Shown here: in pieces, positions 35,121 to 44,502 of the stretch | Layout: each line of letters starts with the position of its first letter | Numbering within the stretch: the stretch's first letter is position 1 | Assembly (NCBI GenBank): GCA_964460755.1 | Contig: CAYWQL010000012.1 | Location: 1 to 51,865, forward strand | Origin: JAYFNU01 sp964460755 | GTDB lineage: Bacteria; Bacillota; Clostridia; Oscillospirales; Ruminococcaceae | Reading direction: 5' to 3' | Length of the DNA stretch: 51,865 nt | The notes under the pieces: generated by a model | Database searches by the model: none | The model's input: the letters and a program-made list of their open reading frames with translations, nothing else | Told to the model about the DNA's origin: nothing | Program-made: the position numbers and the translations under genes

Positions 35121-36224
35121 ATGAGGGAGACCCTGGAGGAAATCAAAGAACAGCATTGGGACAGCGAGGTCCCGATAGTCATATATGACAAGGATTTTAA
35201 TGTTGTTTGGGTAAACGGCTATATTGAGAGCCGAAGAAAGGTTTTTAACCCCGAACGCTCGGGCGTTTTGAGAATGCTTGATATTGAGGGCGTAAAGAGC
35301 CTGCTTGAAAAAAAGAAGATTATTAAAATCAAGCTTGCGCCTATTGCCGATATCGGCGGCGAAGCACTTATGATTCAGTATGACGACGGGTTTATTGTCG
35401 CGATTTTTGAAAGCGTCATAAGTACCCAAACGATTTACAAGCCCTTTGTTTTAAGCGGAGCGGAGCTTGTCGCGAATGAACAGCGCGAGATAGTCGAAAA
35501 GCTTATGATTACGACAACGGCGGCAGAGGCGCTCGTTTCAAGCGACAGCCCTGACGTTGAACGGCTTTTTGAGGAGACAAGGCGCTCGTCATACAGGGCG
35601 CTTCGCGGAGCGCAAAACAAGGAGCAGCTTTCAGAATACTTTTCGGGAACGCTTGAGATGAAAAGGGAAAGCTGCGATATATGCTCGGTGGTTGAGGCGC
35701 TGTGTTCTTCGGCGTCCGACGTGCTAAGCCAAAGAACGAATATTTCGACCAAAATTCCCGACGAGGCAGTAATTTCGACCATTGACTTAAGATTTTTTGA
35801 ACGTGCCTTTTTAAACGTTCTTTTGAACGCGATTAAATACACCCGCGACGGCAACCGCGTCGTCGTGACGGTAAAGGAAACGAAAAGCTTTATCACAATA
35901 AGCGTCAAGGACAGGGGCGCGGGAATCAAAAAGGAAAATCTCGGGAGCGTTTGCGACGCCTTCTTTTCTTGCGAACCGAACGACGACGGCGGCGTTCGAA
36001 CGGGGCTTGGGCTTGGGCTTACGATTGCCTCGATTTTTTGCGAAACCCACGGCGGCTCGCTTATTATCAACAGCGAGTTTGCAAAGGGAACAAACGTAGT
36101 AATGTCGATTAAAAAAGAGGAAACGAACGAGCCTTGCTTTGAGGCGAGCACCGCGAAATATATAACCAACAAATTTTCGCCCGTCTATGTTGAATTAAAC
36201 GAGCTTTGCGACATTCCAAGATAA
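35121..36224 (+). CDS. Histidine-kinase-like ATPase lacking the H-box
   Basis: A 367-residue soluble protein. A PAS-like sensor at about 15-100, a two-helix region about 115-205 that resembles a DHp dimerisation domain, and a complete HATPase domain: N-box (Asn232, Asn236), G1 DRGAGI (264-269), G2 GLGLGL (295-300). Only His12 and His310 exist in the whole protein, so the phospho-acceptor His is absent from the DHp region. No response regulator is nearby. It may phosphorylate another residue, act as an ATP-bound switch or anti-sigma-like binder, or form heterodimers. ATG at 35121 is chosen because GAGAGG lies 8 bp upstream. Confidence 0.8.
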   Translation: MRETLEEIKEQHWDSEVPIVIYDKDFNVVWVNGYIESRRKVFNPERSGVLRMLDIEGVKSLLEKKKIIKIKLAPIADIGGEALMIQYDDGFIVAIFESVISTQTIYKPFVLSGAELVANEQREIVEKLMITTTAAEALVSSDSPDVERLFEETRRSSYRALRGAQNKEQLSEYFSGTLEMKRESCDICSVVEALCSSASDVLSQRTNISTKIPDEAVISTIDLRFFERAFLNVLLNAIKYTRDGNRVVVTVKETKSFITISVKDRGAGIKKENLGSVCDAFFSCEPNDDGGVRTGLGLGLTIASIFCETHGGSLIINSEFAKGTNVVMSIKKEETNEPCFEASTAKYITNKFSPVYVELNELCDIPR

Positions 36225-36234
36225 CGAAGAGCAA

Positions 36235-36270
36235 CAAAAAACCCTCTAACAATGTTAGAGGGTTTTGTTT
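36235..36270. terminator. Bidirectional terminator
   Basis: ACCCTCTAAC (36241-36250), AAT loop, GTTAGAGGGT (36254-36263), with T6 on - and TTTTGTTT on +. Serves the kinase-like gene and the lipoprotein gene that converge here. Confidence 0.92.
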
Positions 36271-36277
36271 AGTTATT

Positions 36278-37336
36278 CTATTGCGGAGTAACGATTTTAT
36301 CGAGCGAATAATAGGCTCTTGCCTTTTGGTCGAGGTTGACGGAATACGACGCGGTGCTTGCCGCAACATATTCGTCGAAGGGCTCGCTTGCCATAGACGG
36401 AACAATCGCCGCGACATAGCTTGATATGTCCTCGTCGTGCGCTACGCCGACCGCCTTAAAGACATAGACGACCTTGTCGCTGCTGTAAACGCCGTACTCG
36501 CCCGGCTTAAGACCTAAGGCAGTGGCGGAAAATTCGGCGTCATAGGAGGTTGACATATCGGTAATCAGGGCGTCGGTCGCGACCGTCGCGGCGTATGTTG
36601 CGGCGTCGGCGGTTTTGTCTTCACCCGTAAGAGCATAGACGTCGTTGAAGTTGTCAACAAACGCTTTTTCAAGGCTGTTGTTCGCCTTGGCGTCCGCGAG
36701 CATAGTGTTCGCTATATCAGCAAAGGTGGCGATGGTCTGCGCAGGAAGCGCCGTTCCGTTTACGTCGGATACAGGAAACTCAATGCAATCTATTCTTGTG
36801 AAGTGAGCCTCATAATACGCGCGGATTTCGTCTTGAGTGAAGGCTTTTTCTCCACCCTCGCCATACAGCGCGGAAAGAAGATTGACGTATTTTTTGTAAT
36901 TGGTTTGGGCGGCGGTGTAGGTGTCCTTGCCGACGCCGTTGCTTTCATAAATAGAGGAAACGCTCGACCAGCTCTGACTTACGGAGGAGCTTATGCTGTT
37001 CTGGTCTTCGTCGGAAAGGGTAAGACCAAGACGCTCAAACTCCTTTTCGATAAAGACGTAGCGCTTACAAAGCTCAACGGTTTTGTCGTTGACGTAATCA
37101 ACGGCGGGGACGCCCTTGTATTCATCCTTCAGAAAGCCGAGACTGTATGAAGTACCGTTGCTGTAATCGAGCGCCGCGTTGCAATATGCCTCAAGCTGAA
37201 GGCTGAGATAATTGCCGGCGGTTATGTCAAAATCATCAATAGTACCAACCGTTTTTGGATTGTAGCCACAGCTGCAAAGAATCAAGAGCGCGGAAACGAC
37301 CGCTATAATACATATTAGTTTTTTATTATGTTTCAC
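36278..37336 (-). CDS. SurA/PrsA-like chaperone lipoprotein
   Basis: A 352-residue secreted protein with signal peptide and lipobox LCSC (Cys about 23). Its body is mostly helical and resembles the chaperone part of SurA/PrsA/trigger-factor-like proteins; a clear parvulin (PpiC) core is not visible, though the later region ends with FEEYVAASTASYSVNL-type sequence as some inactive members do. Position next to mfd matches many clostridia, where a peptidyl-prolyl isomerase lies beside mfd. Likely a folding helper for exported proteins; isomerase activity is uncertain. Confidence 0.7.
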   Translation of the reverse strand: MKHNKKLICIIAVVSALLILCSCGYNPKTVGTIDDFDITAGNYLSLQLEAYCNAALDYSNGTSYSLGFLKDEYKGVPAVDYVNDKTVELCKRYVFIEKEFERLGLTLSDEDQNSISSSVSQSWSSVSSIYESNGVGKDTYTAAQTNYKKYVNLLSALYGEGGEKAFTQDEIRAYYEAHFTRIDCIEFPVSDVNGTALPAQTIATFADIANTMLADAKANNSLEKAFVDNFNDVYALTGEDKTADAATYAATVATDALITDMSTSYDAEFSATALGLKPGEYGVYSSDKVVYVFKAVGVAHDEDISSYVAAIVPSMASEPFDEYVAASTASYSVNLDQKARAYYSLDKIVTPQ

Positions 37337-37376
37337 GTTTTTTCTCCTTAAATTCGGAAATATCTATAACTGATTT

Positions 37377-37405
37377 ATTATACACTAAAAAAACCGCGTT
37401 ATCAA
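37377..37405 (-). promoter_or_regulatory. Promoter of the SurA/PrsA-like gene
   Basis: On -, TTGATA (complement of 37400-37405, overlapping the mfd stop), 17 bp, TATAAT (complement of 37377-37382). Confidence 0.75.
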
Positions 37406-40400
37406 GAACGTTTCAGCTCTGTTGTCGGGGCGTCTGCCGAATAGCTTTCGCAAAGCGCGTCATAATCGGAAATAAAACCAAGCGCCGCTTCGTCAAGGCT
37501 TTCGCTGTCAAAGGAGCCTGCTGAAATATATGCCTTGCCCTTCGCGTTATATAGGATACGGCGTTCGTTGGTTCTTATGATTAACCGCGCCGCGTTTTCG
37601 TCGAGCCTGTCGGTGTAGAAAAGCACGACCGACCCGTCCTTTGACGTAACCTCGTAGAAGGCGTGTTTTTTGCCGAGCACGCGAACAAGCGAGATATTTG
37701 CAAGAGAAACGACGGCGGCGGGAACCTCGCCGAAGCGGTCGAGAAACTCGGAAAGAACGTCTGTACGGTCGTCCTCGTTGAGAATTGCCGCCACCTTTTT
37801 ATACATTTCAATTCGGCTTTCGTTGTCGGGAATATAGCTTTCGGGGATATACGCGTTGACCGAAAGGTCGACGGTGCATTCGGCGTTTTCGGGTTTTCTT
37901 ATTATTCCGCGCTCGTCGTCGACGGCGTCGGAAAGTATCTTCAAATAGGTGTCGTAGCCGACCGCCTCCATATGCCCGCTCTGTCGCGCGGAAAGAACGC
38001 TTCCCGCGCCGCGAATTTGAAGGTCGCGCATAGCAATTTTAAAACCGCTTCCGAAGGAGGTAAAATCGCGAATTGCCGAAAGACGCTTGGCGGCGATTTC
38101 GGTTATTATCTTGTCGCGGCGGAAGGTAAAATAGGCATAGGCGCGGCGCGCGCTTCTTCCGACCCGCCCGCGAATTTGATAGAGCTGGGAAAGGCCCATG
38201 CGGTCGGCGTCCTCGACAATAAGCGTATTGCAGTTTGGCACGTCGACGCCGGTTTCGATTATCGTCGTACAGACGAGCACATCAATTTCGCCGCCGATAA
38301 GTCGTCTCCAAACCTCCGAAAGGGCGTCCTCGTCCATCTGTCCGTGGGCGACCTCTATGTTAGCGTCGGGTAGAAGCTCACGAAGCTTCGTTGCGGTGCG
38401 GTCGATGGTTTCAACGCGGTTGTGAAGATAATACACCTGACCGCCGCGGGAAAGCTCGCGCTTTATAGCGTCAAGAATAAGCGACGGGTCGTATTCGATA
38501 ACAAAGGTTGAAACAGGCTGGCGGTCAAGCGGCGGCTCTTCGATAACCGACATATCGCGTATGCCCGACATTGCCATATTGAGCGTTCGCGGAATCGGGG
38601 TCGCGGAAAGGGTGAGCACATCGACGCCCTTGAAGGTTTGCTTCAGCGTTTCCTTATGCTTGACGCCGAAGCGCTGTTCCTCGTCGATAACGAGAAGACC
38701 AAGCTTTTTGAAAAGAATATCCTTTTGAATCAGTCGGTGGGTTCCAATGGCGATGTCGACCGTTCCGTCGTGAATACCCTTAACGGCTTCGCGGATTTCC
38801 TTCGCCGTTGCGAAGCGGGAGAGCATAGCGATTTTTACGGGAAAGGCTCCGAGCCGCTCGGTAAAGGTATTATAATGCTGCCACGCCAAAATTGTCGTTG
38901 GCACGAGTACGGCGCACTGATAGCCGTCGGTCACGCACTTAAAGGCGGCGCGAAGGGCAACCTCGGTTTTTCCGACCCCGACGTCGCCGCAAAGAAGCCT
39001 GTCCATAGGACGTTCGCGTTCCATATCGCGCTTTATTTCTTCGGCGGCCTTGAGCTGTTCGTCGGTTTCGTCATAGGGGAAGCGGGCTTCGAAGTCGCGC
39101 TGCCATTCGCCGTCGCAGGAAAAGGCGACCCCCTTTGACTGCTCCCTTTTGGCATACAGCTCGATTAGCTCCTTTGCCATTTCCCGAACCGAACGATAGA
39201 CCGCCTGCTTGGTTTTGTTCCATTCGCCAGAGTTAAGCTTTGCGAGCTTTACGTTCTCGCTGTTTTTCGGTGAAATATATTGTGAAACCATATCGAGCTG
39301 AGTGACGGGAACATAAAGGGTGTCTTCGCCGCGATAGTTAATTTTTATATAGTCGCGCACATAGCCGTGATAGTCGACGCGCTGAATGCCGTCGAACATA
39401 CCGATGCCGTGGCTTGCGTGGACGACAAGGTCGCCCTTTGTCAAATCCTCAAGACTTCCGAAGCTTTTTGAGTTCGGGTCTTTTTTTATTCTCTTTTTCT
39501 TTAAAAGCTTGCTCTCGTTTTTCGAGGTGAGAACACAAAGCTTTTCCGATGAAATTTCAAAGCCGCTTGAAAGGGAGCCTGCGATTACGCCGACCGAGCC
39601 GCGCTCAATATCTGAGCTTTTTACAATAGCCGCCGAAAAGTCCGCGTCACAAAGGTCGCCCGCAAGAGCAGACGCCGAACGCGGCGTTGGCGAAAGGACG
39701 AGCACACGGTAGCCGCTTTCGACATAGTTGTGCAAATCCTCAGTTAAAAGGGAAAAATCTCCGTTCCAGTTCGGGAGTATATTACCGTTTATGTTAACAA
39801 GACAGTCGAGCGGCACGTCTTCAATCGTTCGCGCGAAAACGTCGCAAAGCACCGCGCCGCGATTTTTGACATTTAAGGAAAAGTCGTTGAAATAATAGGT
39901 TTTTAACGTCTTGTCGTATAATCCCTGTTTAGCAAGCGATTCAAGCTCGCTGGTGTGAAGGCAGAGAAGATTTTTGTGACGGGAAACAAGGGCATGGGGT
40001 TCGTTAAAGAAAAGAGGAGCGCTTGGAAGATAGTCAAAAAGGGTTTCGGGCTTTTTGTAGAAGATGTTTAAATAGCGGTCGGTGCAGGGCGGAATAATTC
40101 CGTCGCTTATGCTGTTCATATCCCGTTCGACAATTTCGGCAAGCTCCTTGTCGGGAAGAGAAGAGAGAAGCGAGGAAAGCTTTTCGACCGCGTCTTCCTC
40201 GTCCACAAAGGCAATTTCACGCGCGGGGGTTATGAAGGCTTTTTTTAGTCGGGTGGTTCTTCGCTGGGTCTGGTCGTCAAACTCAAAGACCGAATCAATT
40301 TCGTTGCCGAAAAGCTCTATTCGAATGGGCGCTTCCATATGAACGGGAAAAACATCGACAATTCCGCCGCGAAGAGCAAATTGCCCCTTGCCCTCGACTC

Positions 40401-40893
40401 GGTCAAAGCGGGAATAGCCCGCCGCGACAAGACGCCGCGAAAGGTCGACGAGGTCGAGCGTTTTTCCCTGTTCGATTTTGACCGAAAGAGCCTTGTAAAT
40501 CTCGCGCGGCATTGTCAGCTGGCAAAGCGCCTCAAGCGAGCAGCAAATTACGTCCGCGCCTTTCTCAATAAGATTGCCAAGCACAAAAAGCCGCTGCTGC
40601 TCGGTATCGTGGGAAAGCCCTTCGACATTCGAGAAGACCAAGTCCCTTGATGGGAACGCAAGAGCGCGCTTGCCAAAGGAGGTTATGTCCGCGGCGGCGA
40701 CGACCGCTTCGCGGTCGGTTTCGGTTATGAATATAACCGAACTTTCGGACGCGTCCGAAAGCGCCGCCGCGTAGCCGCACCTGTGTATGGGGTGCGCGCC
40801 AAAGAGCGCCGCCGTTTTCTTAGCCGACACACTCGAAGAAATTTTTTCAAAGACGACCGAGCCCTTGAATGCCTCAAATAAAGCTGTGTTCAT
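37402..40893 (-). CDS. mfd: Transcription-repair coupling factor Mfd
   Basis: A 1163-residue translocase that removes RNA polymerase stalled at lesions and recruits UvrA. UvrB-like N-terminal module, RNA-polymerase-interacting domain (DLVVHASHGIGMFDGI), and RecG-type helicase lobes with Walker A GDVGVGKTE and DEEQ box VIDEEQRFG, then QIRGRVGRS and a C-terminal TRCF domain. Full-length. Upstream leader can fold over its ribosome site. Follows pth, the usual clostridial order. Confidence 0.98.
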   Translation of the reverse strand: MNTALFEAFKGSVVFEKISSSVSAKKTAALFGAHPIHRCGYAAALSDASESSVIFITETDREAVVAAADITSFGKRALAFPSRDLVFSNVEGLSHDTEQQRLFVLGNLIEKGADVICCSLEALCQLTMPREIYKALSVKIEQGKTLDLVDLSRRLVAAGYSRFDRVEGKGQFALRGGIVDVFPVHMEAPIRIELFGNEIDSVFEFDDQTQRRTTRLKKAFITPAREIAFVDEEDAVEKLSSLLSSLPDKELAEIVERDMNSISDGIIPPCTDRYLNIFYKKPETLFDYLPSAPLFFNEPHALVSRHKNLLCLHTSELESLAKQGLYDKTLKTYYFNDFSLNVKNRGAVLCDVFARTIEDVPLDCLVNINGNILPNWNGDFSLLTEDLHNYVESGYRVLVLSPTPRSASALAGDLCDADFSAAIVKSSDIERGSVGVIAGSLSSGFEISSEKLCVLTSKNESKLLKKKRIKKDPNSKSFGSLEDLTKGDLVVHASHGIGMFDGIQRVDYHGYVRDYIKINYRGEDTLYVPVTQLDMVSQYISPKNSENVKLAKLNSGEWNKTKQAVYRSVREMAKELIELYAKREQSKGVAFSCDGEWQRDFEARFPYDETDEQLKAAEEIKRDMERERPMDRLLCGDVGVGKTEVALRAAFKCVTDGYQCAVLVPTTILAWQHYNTFTERLGAFPVKIAMLSRFATAKEIREAVKGIHDGTVDIAIGTHRLIQKDILFKKLGLLVIDEEQRFGVKHKETLKQTFKGVDVLTLSATPIPRTLNMAMSGIRDMSVIEEPPLDRQPVSTFVIEYDPSLILDAIKRELSRGGQVYYLHNRVETIDRTATKLRELLPDANIEVAHGQMDEDALSEVWRRLIGGEIDVLVCTTIIETGVDVPNCNTLIVEDADRMGLSQLYQIRGRVGRSARRAYAYFTFRRDKIITEIAAKRLSAIRDFTSFGSGFKIAMRDLQIRGAGSVLSARQSGHMEAVGYDTYLKILSDAVDDERGIIRKPENAECTVDLSVNAYIPESYIPDNESRIEMYKKVAAILNEDDRTDVLSEFLDRFGEVPAAVVSLANISLVRVLGKKHAFYEVTSKDGSVVLFYTDRLDENAARLIIRTNERRILYNAKGKAYISAGSFDSESLDEAALGFISDYDALCESYSADAPTTELKRS

Positions 40894-40894
40894 T

Positions 40895-40946
40895 TTTCAC
40901 CTGTAACGCATAATGCCGGATACGGAAAAATCCGTAACCGGTGAAA
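40895..40946 (-). promoter_or_regulatory. mfd leader structure that may mask its ribosome site
   Basis: On -, CCGGTTACGGA (complement of 40931-40941) and TCCGTATCCGG (complement of 40916-40926) form an 11-bp stem with one mismatch and a 4-base loop. Outside it, TTTCACC (complement of 40940-40946) can pair with GGTGAAA (complement of 40895-40901), which contains the mfd Shine-Dalgarno AGGTGA just before the ATG. Confidence 0.5.
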
Positions 40947-40972
40947 TTTTATAGTATTTATATAAAGGATAA

Positions 40973-41563
40973 CTATCCGTTATATTTGCTTTGAGCAAGG
41001 GGAAGCTCCCCCTTGATTATCAGCTCAAGCGCGGCGCAAATATCGTCGTTTCGCGCGGATATTTTTTTTCTGTCCTCTGACGAGGGCATAGCGAGCACCC
41101 AATCTGCGAGGTCGTAGTCGGGGCGGGGCTTTTTGCCGACGCCGATTTTTACGCGGGGAAATTGCTCGGTTTCAAGCATATCTATAATGCTTTTTATTCC
41201 GTTATGTCCGCCCGCCGAGCCGTCCTGTCGAACACGGATATGTCCCGCGTCAAGGGAAACGTCGTCGAAAACGACGATAGTTCTTTCGGGTGGAATTTTA
41301 AGATACCTTGCCGCCGCGGCGACCGAGGTTCCCGAAAGGTTCATAAACGTGAGGGGCTTTAAAATCGTCACCCTAACGCCGCCGACGTTTCCGCTTCCCG
41401 TAAGTCCGTTAAAGCGGGCGCGGGAAACCTTTATACCTTGCTTTTCGCAGAAATAGTCAACCGCGCGAAAGCCGGAGTTGTGGCGAGAGAGCTCATACTT
41501 CTTGCCGGGGTTTCCGAGTCCGACAATAAGATATTCATTTTTTTCGGTGCGACCAAAAAGCAT
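40973..41563 (-). CDS. pth: Peptidyl-tRNA hydrolase
   Basis: A 196-residue enzyme that frees tRNA from peptidyl-tRNA. N-terminal LIVGLGNPGKKYELSRHNSGF contains the catalytic His region, and DDVSLDAGHIRVRQDGSAGGHNGIKSI is the standard second motif. Start at 41563 has CGAGG 6 bp upstream; a start 11 codons earlier has none. Confidence 0.97.
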   Translation of the reverse strand: MLFGRTEKNEYLIVGLGNPGKKYELSRHNSGFRAVDYFCEKQGIKVSRARFNGLTGSGNVGGVRVTILKPLTFMNLSGTSVAAAARYLKIPPERTIVVFDDVSLDAGHIRVRQDGSAGGHNGIKSIIDMLETEQFPRVKIGVGKKPRPDYDLADWVLAMPSSEDRKKISARNDDICAALELIIKGELPLAQSKYNG

Positions 41564-41593
41564 GGCATACCTCGAAAATAAAAATTGAAAGAA

Positions 41594-41623
41594 CAAGCGC
41601 GCTGCAATAATACAACGCGCTTG
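41594..41623 (-). terminator. Hairpin after the DUF3048 gene
   Basis: CAAGCGCG (41594-41601) and CGCGCTTG (41616-41623), 8 bp with a 14-base loop, then TTCTTTC on -. Weak U-tract: partial terminator or processing hairpin before pth. Confidence 0.6.
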
Positions 41624-41643
41624 ATTTTGAAACGAATTGAGAT

Positions 41644-42750
41644 TTAGGCGATTGTCATCGTGTCGGCGAATTCCTTGTCGACCATTGAAACGTAGGACTT
41701 TCCGGGATTGACAACGAGCTCGTTGCCGCTCATGTCGAAGACCTTGAGTTGGGATTCAAACGAACCCTTCGTCCAAGTGACCTGCTGATAAGCGCCGTTG
41801 GTGAAGTAGTAGCCGTTGCCGCCTGTGGAATAGTCTATCTGAGCAAGGGAGTCAGCGCCGCGGGGCGCGCCCGTGAAGCTCATGTCGCAGAAGAGAATAA
41901 AGGCGTTCTTGAAGCAAAGCTGCTGATTAGCCTTTTCGTCCATCTGGGGCTTGCCGTCGGGATAGCTTGCGGTAGCGTACTGGGACTTGTAGTAAAGTCC
42001 GTCGGACTCGTTGTATTTGAAGTAGTTGTCCGTAACGTTGTTGAAGTCGTAAGAGAAGGAGTTTGCCGCGCCGTCCGCGGGGGTAACCGTTGCGCCGTCG
42101 GTGGCGAAGTTGAAGAAAGAGGTGATAATCGAGGTGGACTCTGTTTTAAGCTTAAGGAACTGGATTGCTTCTTCTATCTGACTTCCGCTTGTAAACCAGG
42201 TGTGCTCGGAATCATAAGACTGAAGTCTTTGCTTGTCCTGAGTTTTTACAAAAACGTTTTCCTTGATGTCGGCGTCGATGGTACGGTAGCTGTTTTCCAT
42301 CATTACCTTTTCGGCAATTTTAGAAGTACCGATATGTACGATTATCGCGTCGAGCGGATAAAGGAATTCCATAAACGGGTCGCGAAGGGAACGAACCGAG
42401 CCGATTTCAGGAATTTCACGGGTATCGGCAAATATGCACATAAGACGTGTGATGCCATACTCTGTTTCAATTTCTACAACAACGTCAGCCTTCGAAATTC
42501 CTCTTTGAGGCCAGCTTTTCTGAACGTTGTTAACCGATACGGAAACCGGACGCCAACCAACGCGGTCGTTTGCAAGATTGTATTCGCCCGTGAGCATATT
42601 GTAGGATTCCTTCGCCGCGGTTACTTCGACTGTGCCGAGCGTGCCGCCGGTTTCTTCGTCATCTTCAAGAACGACCTGCTGACCGCCGGTGCAGGCGACA
42701 AAAGAAAGAGCCATTATTAGACAAAGAACGATGCATAATGTTTTTTTCAT
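41644..42750 (-). CDS. DUF3048 (YerB-like) lipoprotein
   Basis: A 368-residue lipoprotein (lipobox FVAC, Cys about 20). The DUF3048 core is clear: RPVSVSVNNVQKSWPQRGIS then ADVVVEIETEYGITRLMCIF and VRSLRDPFMEF. B. subtilis YerB is of this family; its function is not established. AAAGGAG precedes the ATG, and a good promoter lies at 42786-42814. A secreted envelope protein of unknown job. Confidence 0.9.
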   Translation of the reverse strand: MKKTLCIVLCLIMALSFVACTGGQQVVLEDDEETGGTLGTVEVTAAKESYNMLTGEYNLANDRVGWRPVSVSVNNVQKSWPQRGISKADVVVEIETEYGITRLMCIFADTREIPEIGSVRSLRDPFMEFLYPLDAIIVHIGTSKIAEKVMMENSYRTIDADIKENVFVKTQDKQRLQSYDSEHTWFTSGSQIEEAIQFLKLKTESTSIITSFFNFATDGATVTPADGAANSFSYDFNNVTDNYFKYNESDGLYYKSQYATASYPDGKPQMDEKANQQLCFKNAFILFCDMSFTGAPRGADSLAQIDYSTGGNGYYFTNGAYQQVTWTKGSFESQLKVFDMSGNELVVNPGKSYVSMVDKEFADTMTIA

Positions 42751-42785
42751 CTTGATTTTTTACTCCTTTAAGTTAATCGAGTTAT

Positions 42786-42814
42786 ATTATACAATAAAGA
42801 AAACTCAATGTAAA
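42786..42814 (-). promoter_or_regulatory. Promoter of the DUF3048 gene
   Basis: On -, TTTACA (complement of 42809-42814), 17 bp, TATAAT (complement of 42786-42791), with TTG before the -10. Confidence 0.8.
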
Positions 42815-42885
42815 CCCATACAAAATGCCAAAAATTGAACGTCAAAGCTTTTTAGTTTTAGAAAATCACGCAAATTATATGTTAT

Positions 42886-42913
42886 TTTACAAAAAGATTT
42901 GCTATTATATAAA
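42886..42913 (+). promoter_or_regulatory. Promoter of the M23 peptidase gene
   Basis: TTTACA (42886-42891), 16 bp, TATAAA (42908-42913). Divergent from the DUF3048 promoter, about 75 bp apart. Confidence 0.65.
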
Positions 42914-42951
42914 GTGTTAAGCAAAATGCGTAATGTTGCAAAGGGTATACG

Positions 42952-44286
42952 ATGAAAACAAAAAAGTCTAAAAAACTAATAACTGTTTGGATAGTCGCGG
43001 CGGTTGTTGCTGTTGCGGCGATTGTCGTTGGCGGATATTTTCTTTTGTCAAACAGCAAAGCTAAGGTTTCGCCCGAAACTGAAGGCACGCAGGAATATGA
43101 CGCGCGAATTGCCGAGGAGCTTTCAACCCTTGTGCTTGCCTACTGCGAGGGCAACGAGCTTCGACCGACAAGCGGAGAATACAGCGTGACGGATATAAGC
43201 GGAAATGTAAAAACGTTTTCCGTCGCTCCTGCGAAAAACGAGCAGATAACGATTAACGATTTCAGCGACGACATAAAATTTCTTCGCGCGCCGAAGTCGG
43301 TCGATATAAAGATAATGTTTGACGGCAAAGAGGTTTTCGAAGGAACGCTTGACGAATATCGAAAAAGCTTTACGCCAAGAGCCGACGGAGTTTACAGCTT
43401 TATTATGACCGCAGAAACCGAGAACGCCGCCTATATCGGAAAAGCGACCTATAACTTCGACATTAAGTATGAAATTATTCCGCGTTTTTCTCTTTCAAGC
43501 GAAACGATAAATCAGGGCGGAGTTATGGTGGTCTATGGCGAAAATCTTCGCGACGAGGATATTTCGATAACCCTTCCCTTTGGCTTTATCCCGACGGTGG
43601 AGCGCAACGGGACAAAGATGTTCGCCGTCATTCCCTTTAATTTTTATCGCGAGGCTGGCGAATACACGCTGACGATTAAATACGGCGAGGAGGAAATCCC
43701 GCTCAAGTATACCGTCGCCGCGGTGCAATACGATGAACAGCAGCTTACCGTAAGCGAGGAAACGACCTCAAGCACGATAGACAATTCGGCGGCGCTTGCG
43801 GAATATAACAAGCTTATACAAAAAACGAACGAGATGTACGACTCAACCGTATATTGGGACGAGCGGTTTGTCCAGCCCTGCGCGGGGACGATAACGACCG
43901 AGTTCGGGTCGACGCGATACATCAACGGAAGCACAAAGCCGTCGAGCATACATTCGGGAATTGATATAGCCTGCGACGAAGGAACGCCGGTGACGGCGTC
44001 CAACAAAGGCAAGGTTATTTATGCGGGCGAGCTTCAGGTATCGGGGAACACCGTGATAATTGAGCACGGAAACGGACTTCATACTATGTATCTTCATATG
44101 TCGGCGCTTTCCTGCAAGGAGGGCGATATAGTCGAGAAGGGACAGCAGATTGGTCTTGTTGGTATGACGGGCTTTGCGACGGGGCCGCATCTTCATTTTG
44201 AAATATCTATTTCGGGCTACAGTCTCAGCCCCTGGTACTTCTTCGACGGAACGTCGGATATATACAAAATTCAAAGCTACAAATAA
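42952..44286 (+). CDS. Membrane-anchored M23 (LytM) peptidase
   Basis: A 444-residue protein with one N-terminal membrane segment (about 10-31), an extracytoplasmic region of beta domains, and a C-terminal LytM domain. Zinc ligands and catalytic residues are present: His334 and Asp338 in SIHSGID, His382 in MYLHMS and His413/His415 in PHLHFE. This is a complete, likely active endopeptidase cutting peptidoglycan crosslinks, or a sporulation SpoIIQ-like protein with retained activity. An Ig-like region around 165-240 may bind a partner. Confidence 0.92.
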   Translation: MKTKKSKKLITVWIVAAVVAVAAIVVGGYFLLSNSKAKVSPETEGTQEYDARIAEELSTLVLAYCEGNELRPTSGEYSVTDISGNVKTFSVAPAKNEQITINDFSDDIKFLRAPKSVDIKIMFDGKEVFEGTLDEYRKSFTPRADGVYSFIMTAETENAAYIGKATYNFDIKYEIIPRFSLSSETINQGGVMVVYGENLRDEDISITLPFGFIPTVERNGTKMFAVIPFNFYREAGEYTLTIKYGEEEIPLKYTVAAVQYDEQQLTVSEETTSSTIDNSAALAEYNKLIQKTNEMYDSTVYWDERFVQPCAGTITTEFGSTRYINGSTKPSSIHSGIDIACDEGTPVTASNKGKVIYAGELQVSGNTVIIEHGNGLHTMYLHMSALSCKEGDIVEKGQQIGLVGMTGFATGPHLHFEISISGYSLSPWYFFDGTSDIYKIQSYK

Positions 44287-44292
44287 ACAAAC

Positions 44293-44321
44293 AAAAAGAC
44301 GCTTTATGAAGCGTCTTTTTT
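44293..44321 (+). terminator. Terminator after the M23 gene
   Basis: GACGCTT, TATG loop, AAGCGTC, preceded by A5 and followed by T6. Also acts on - after the tRNA genes. Confidence 0.9.
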
Positions 44322-44391
44322 AATGTAATAATAAGAATAATAAATAAAGAAACAAAAACGCCCCGCCGCTATTGCGACAGAGCATTCTTTG

Positions 44392-44466
44392 TGGTGACCC
44401 GGACGAGAGTTGAACTCGTGATACCGCCGTGAAAGGGCGGTGTCTTAACCACTTGACCACCGGGCC
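44392..44466 (-). tRNA. tRNA-Glu (TTC)
   Basis: A 75-base cloverleaf on -, acceptor GGCCCGG with CCGGGTC, anticodon loop CTTTCAC (anticodon TTC), T-loop GTTCAACTC region, and encoded CCA at its end (44392-44394). Confidence 0.95.
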
Positions 44467-44502
44467 ATATTCGCGGAGGGCTTTCGTCCTCCGCTGTATT
44501 TT

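Noticed and set aside
44473..44494. Terminator between the two tRNA genes
   Set aside because: GCGGAGG/CCTCCGC hairpin has no U-tract on -; more likely a processing structure.
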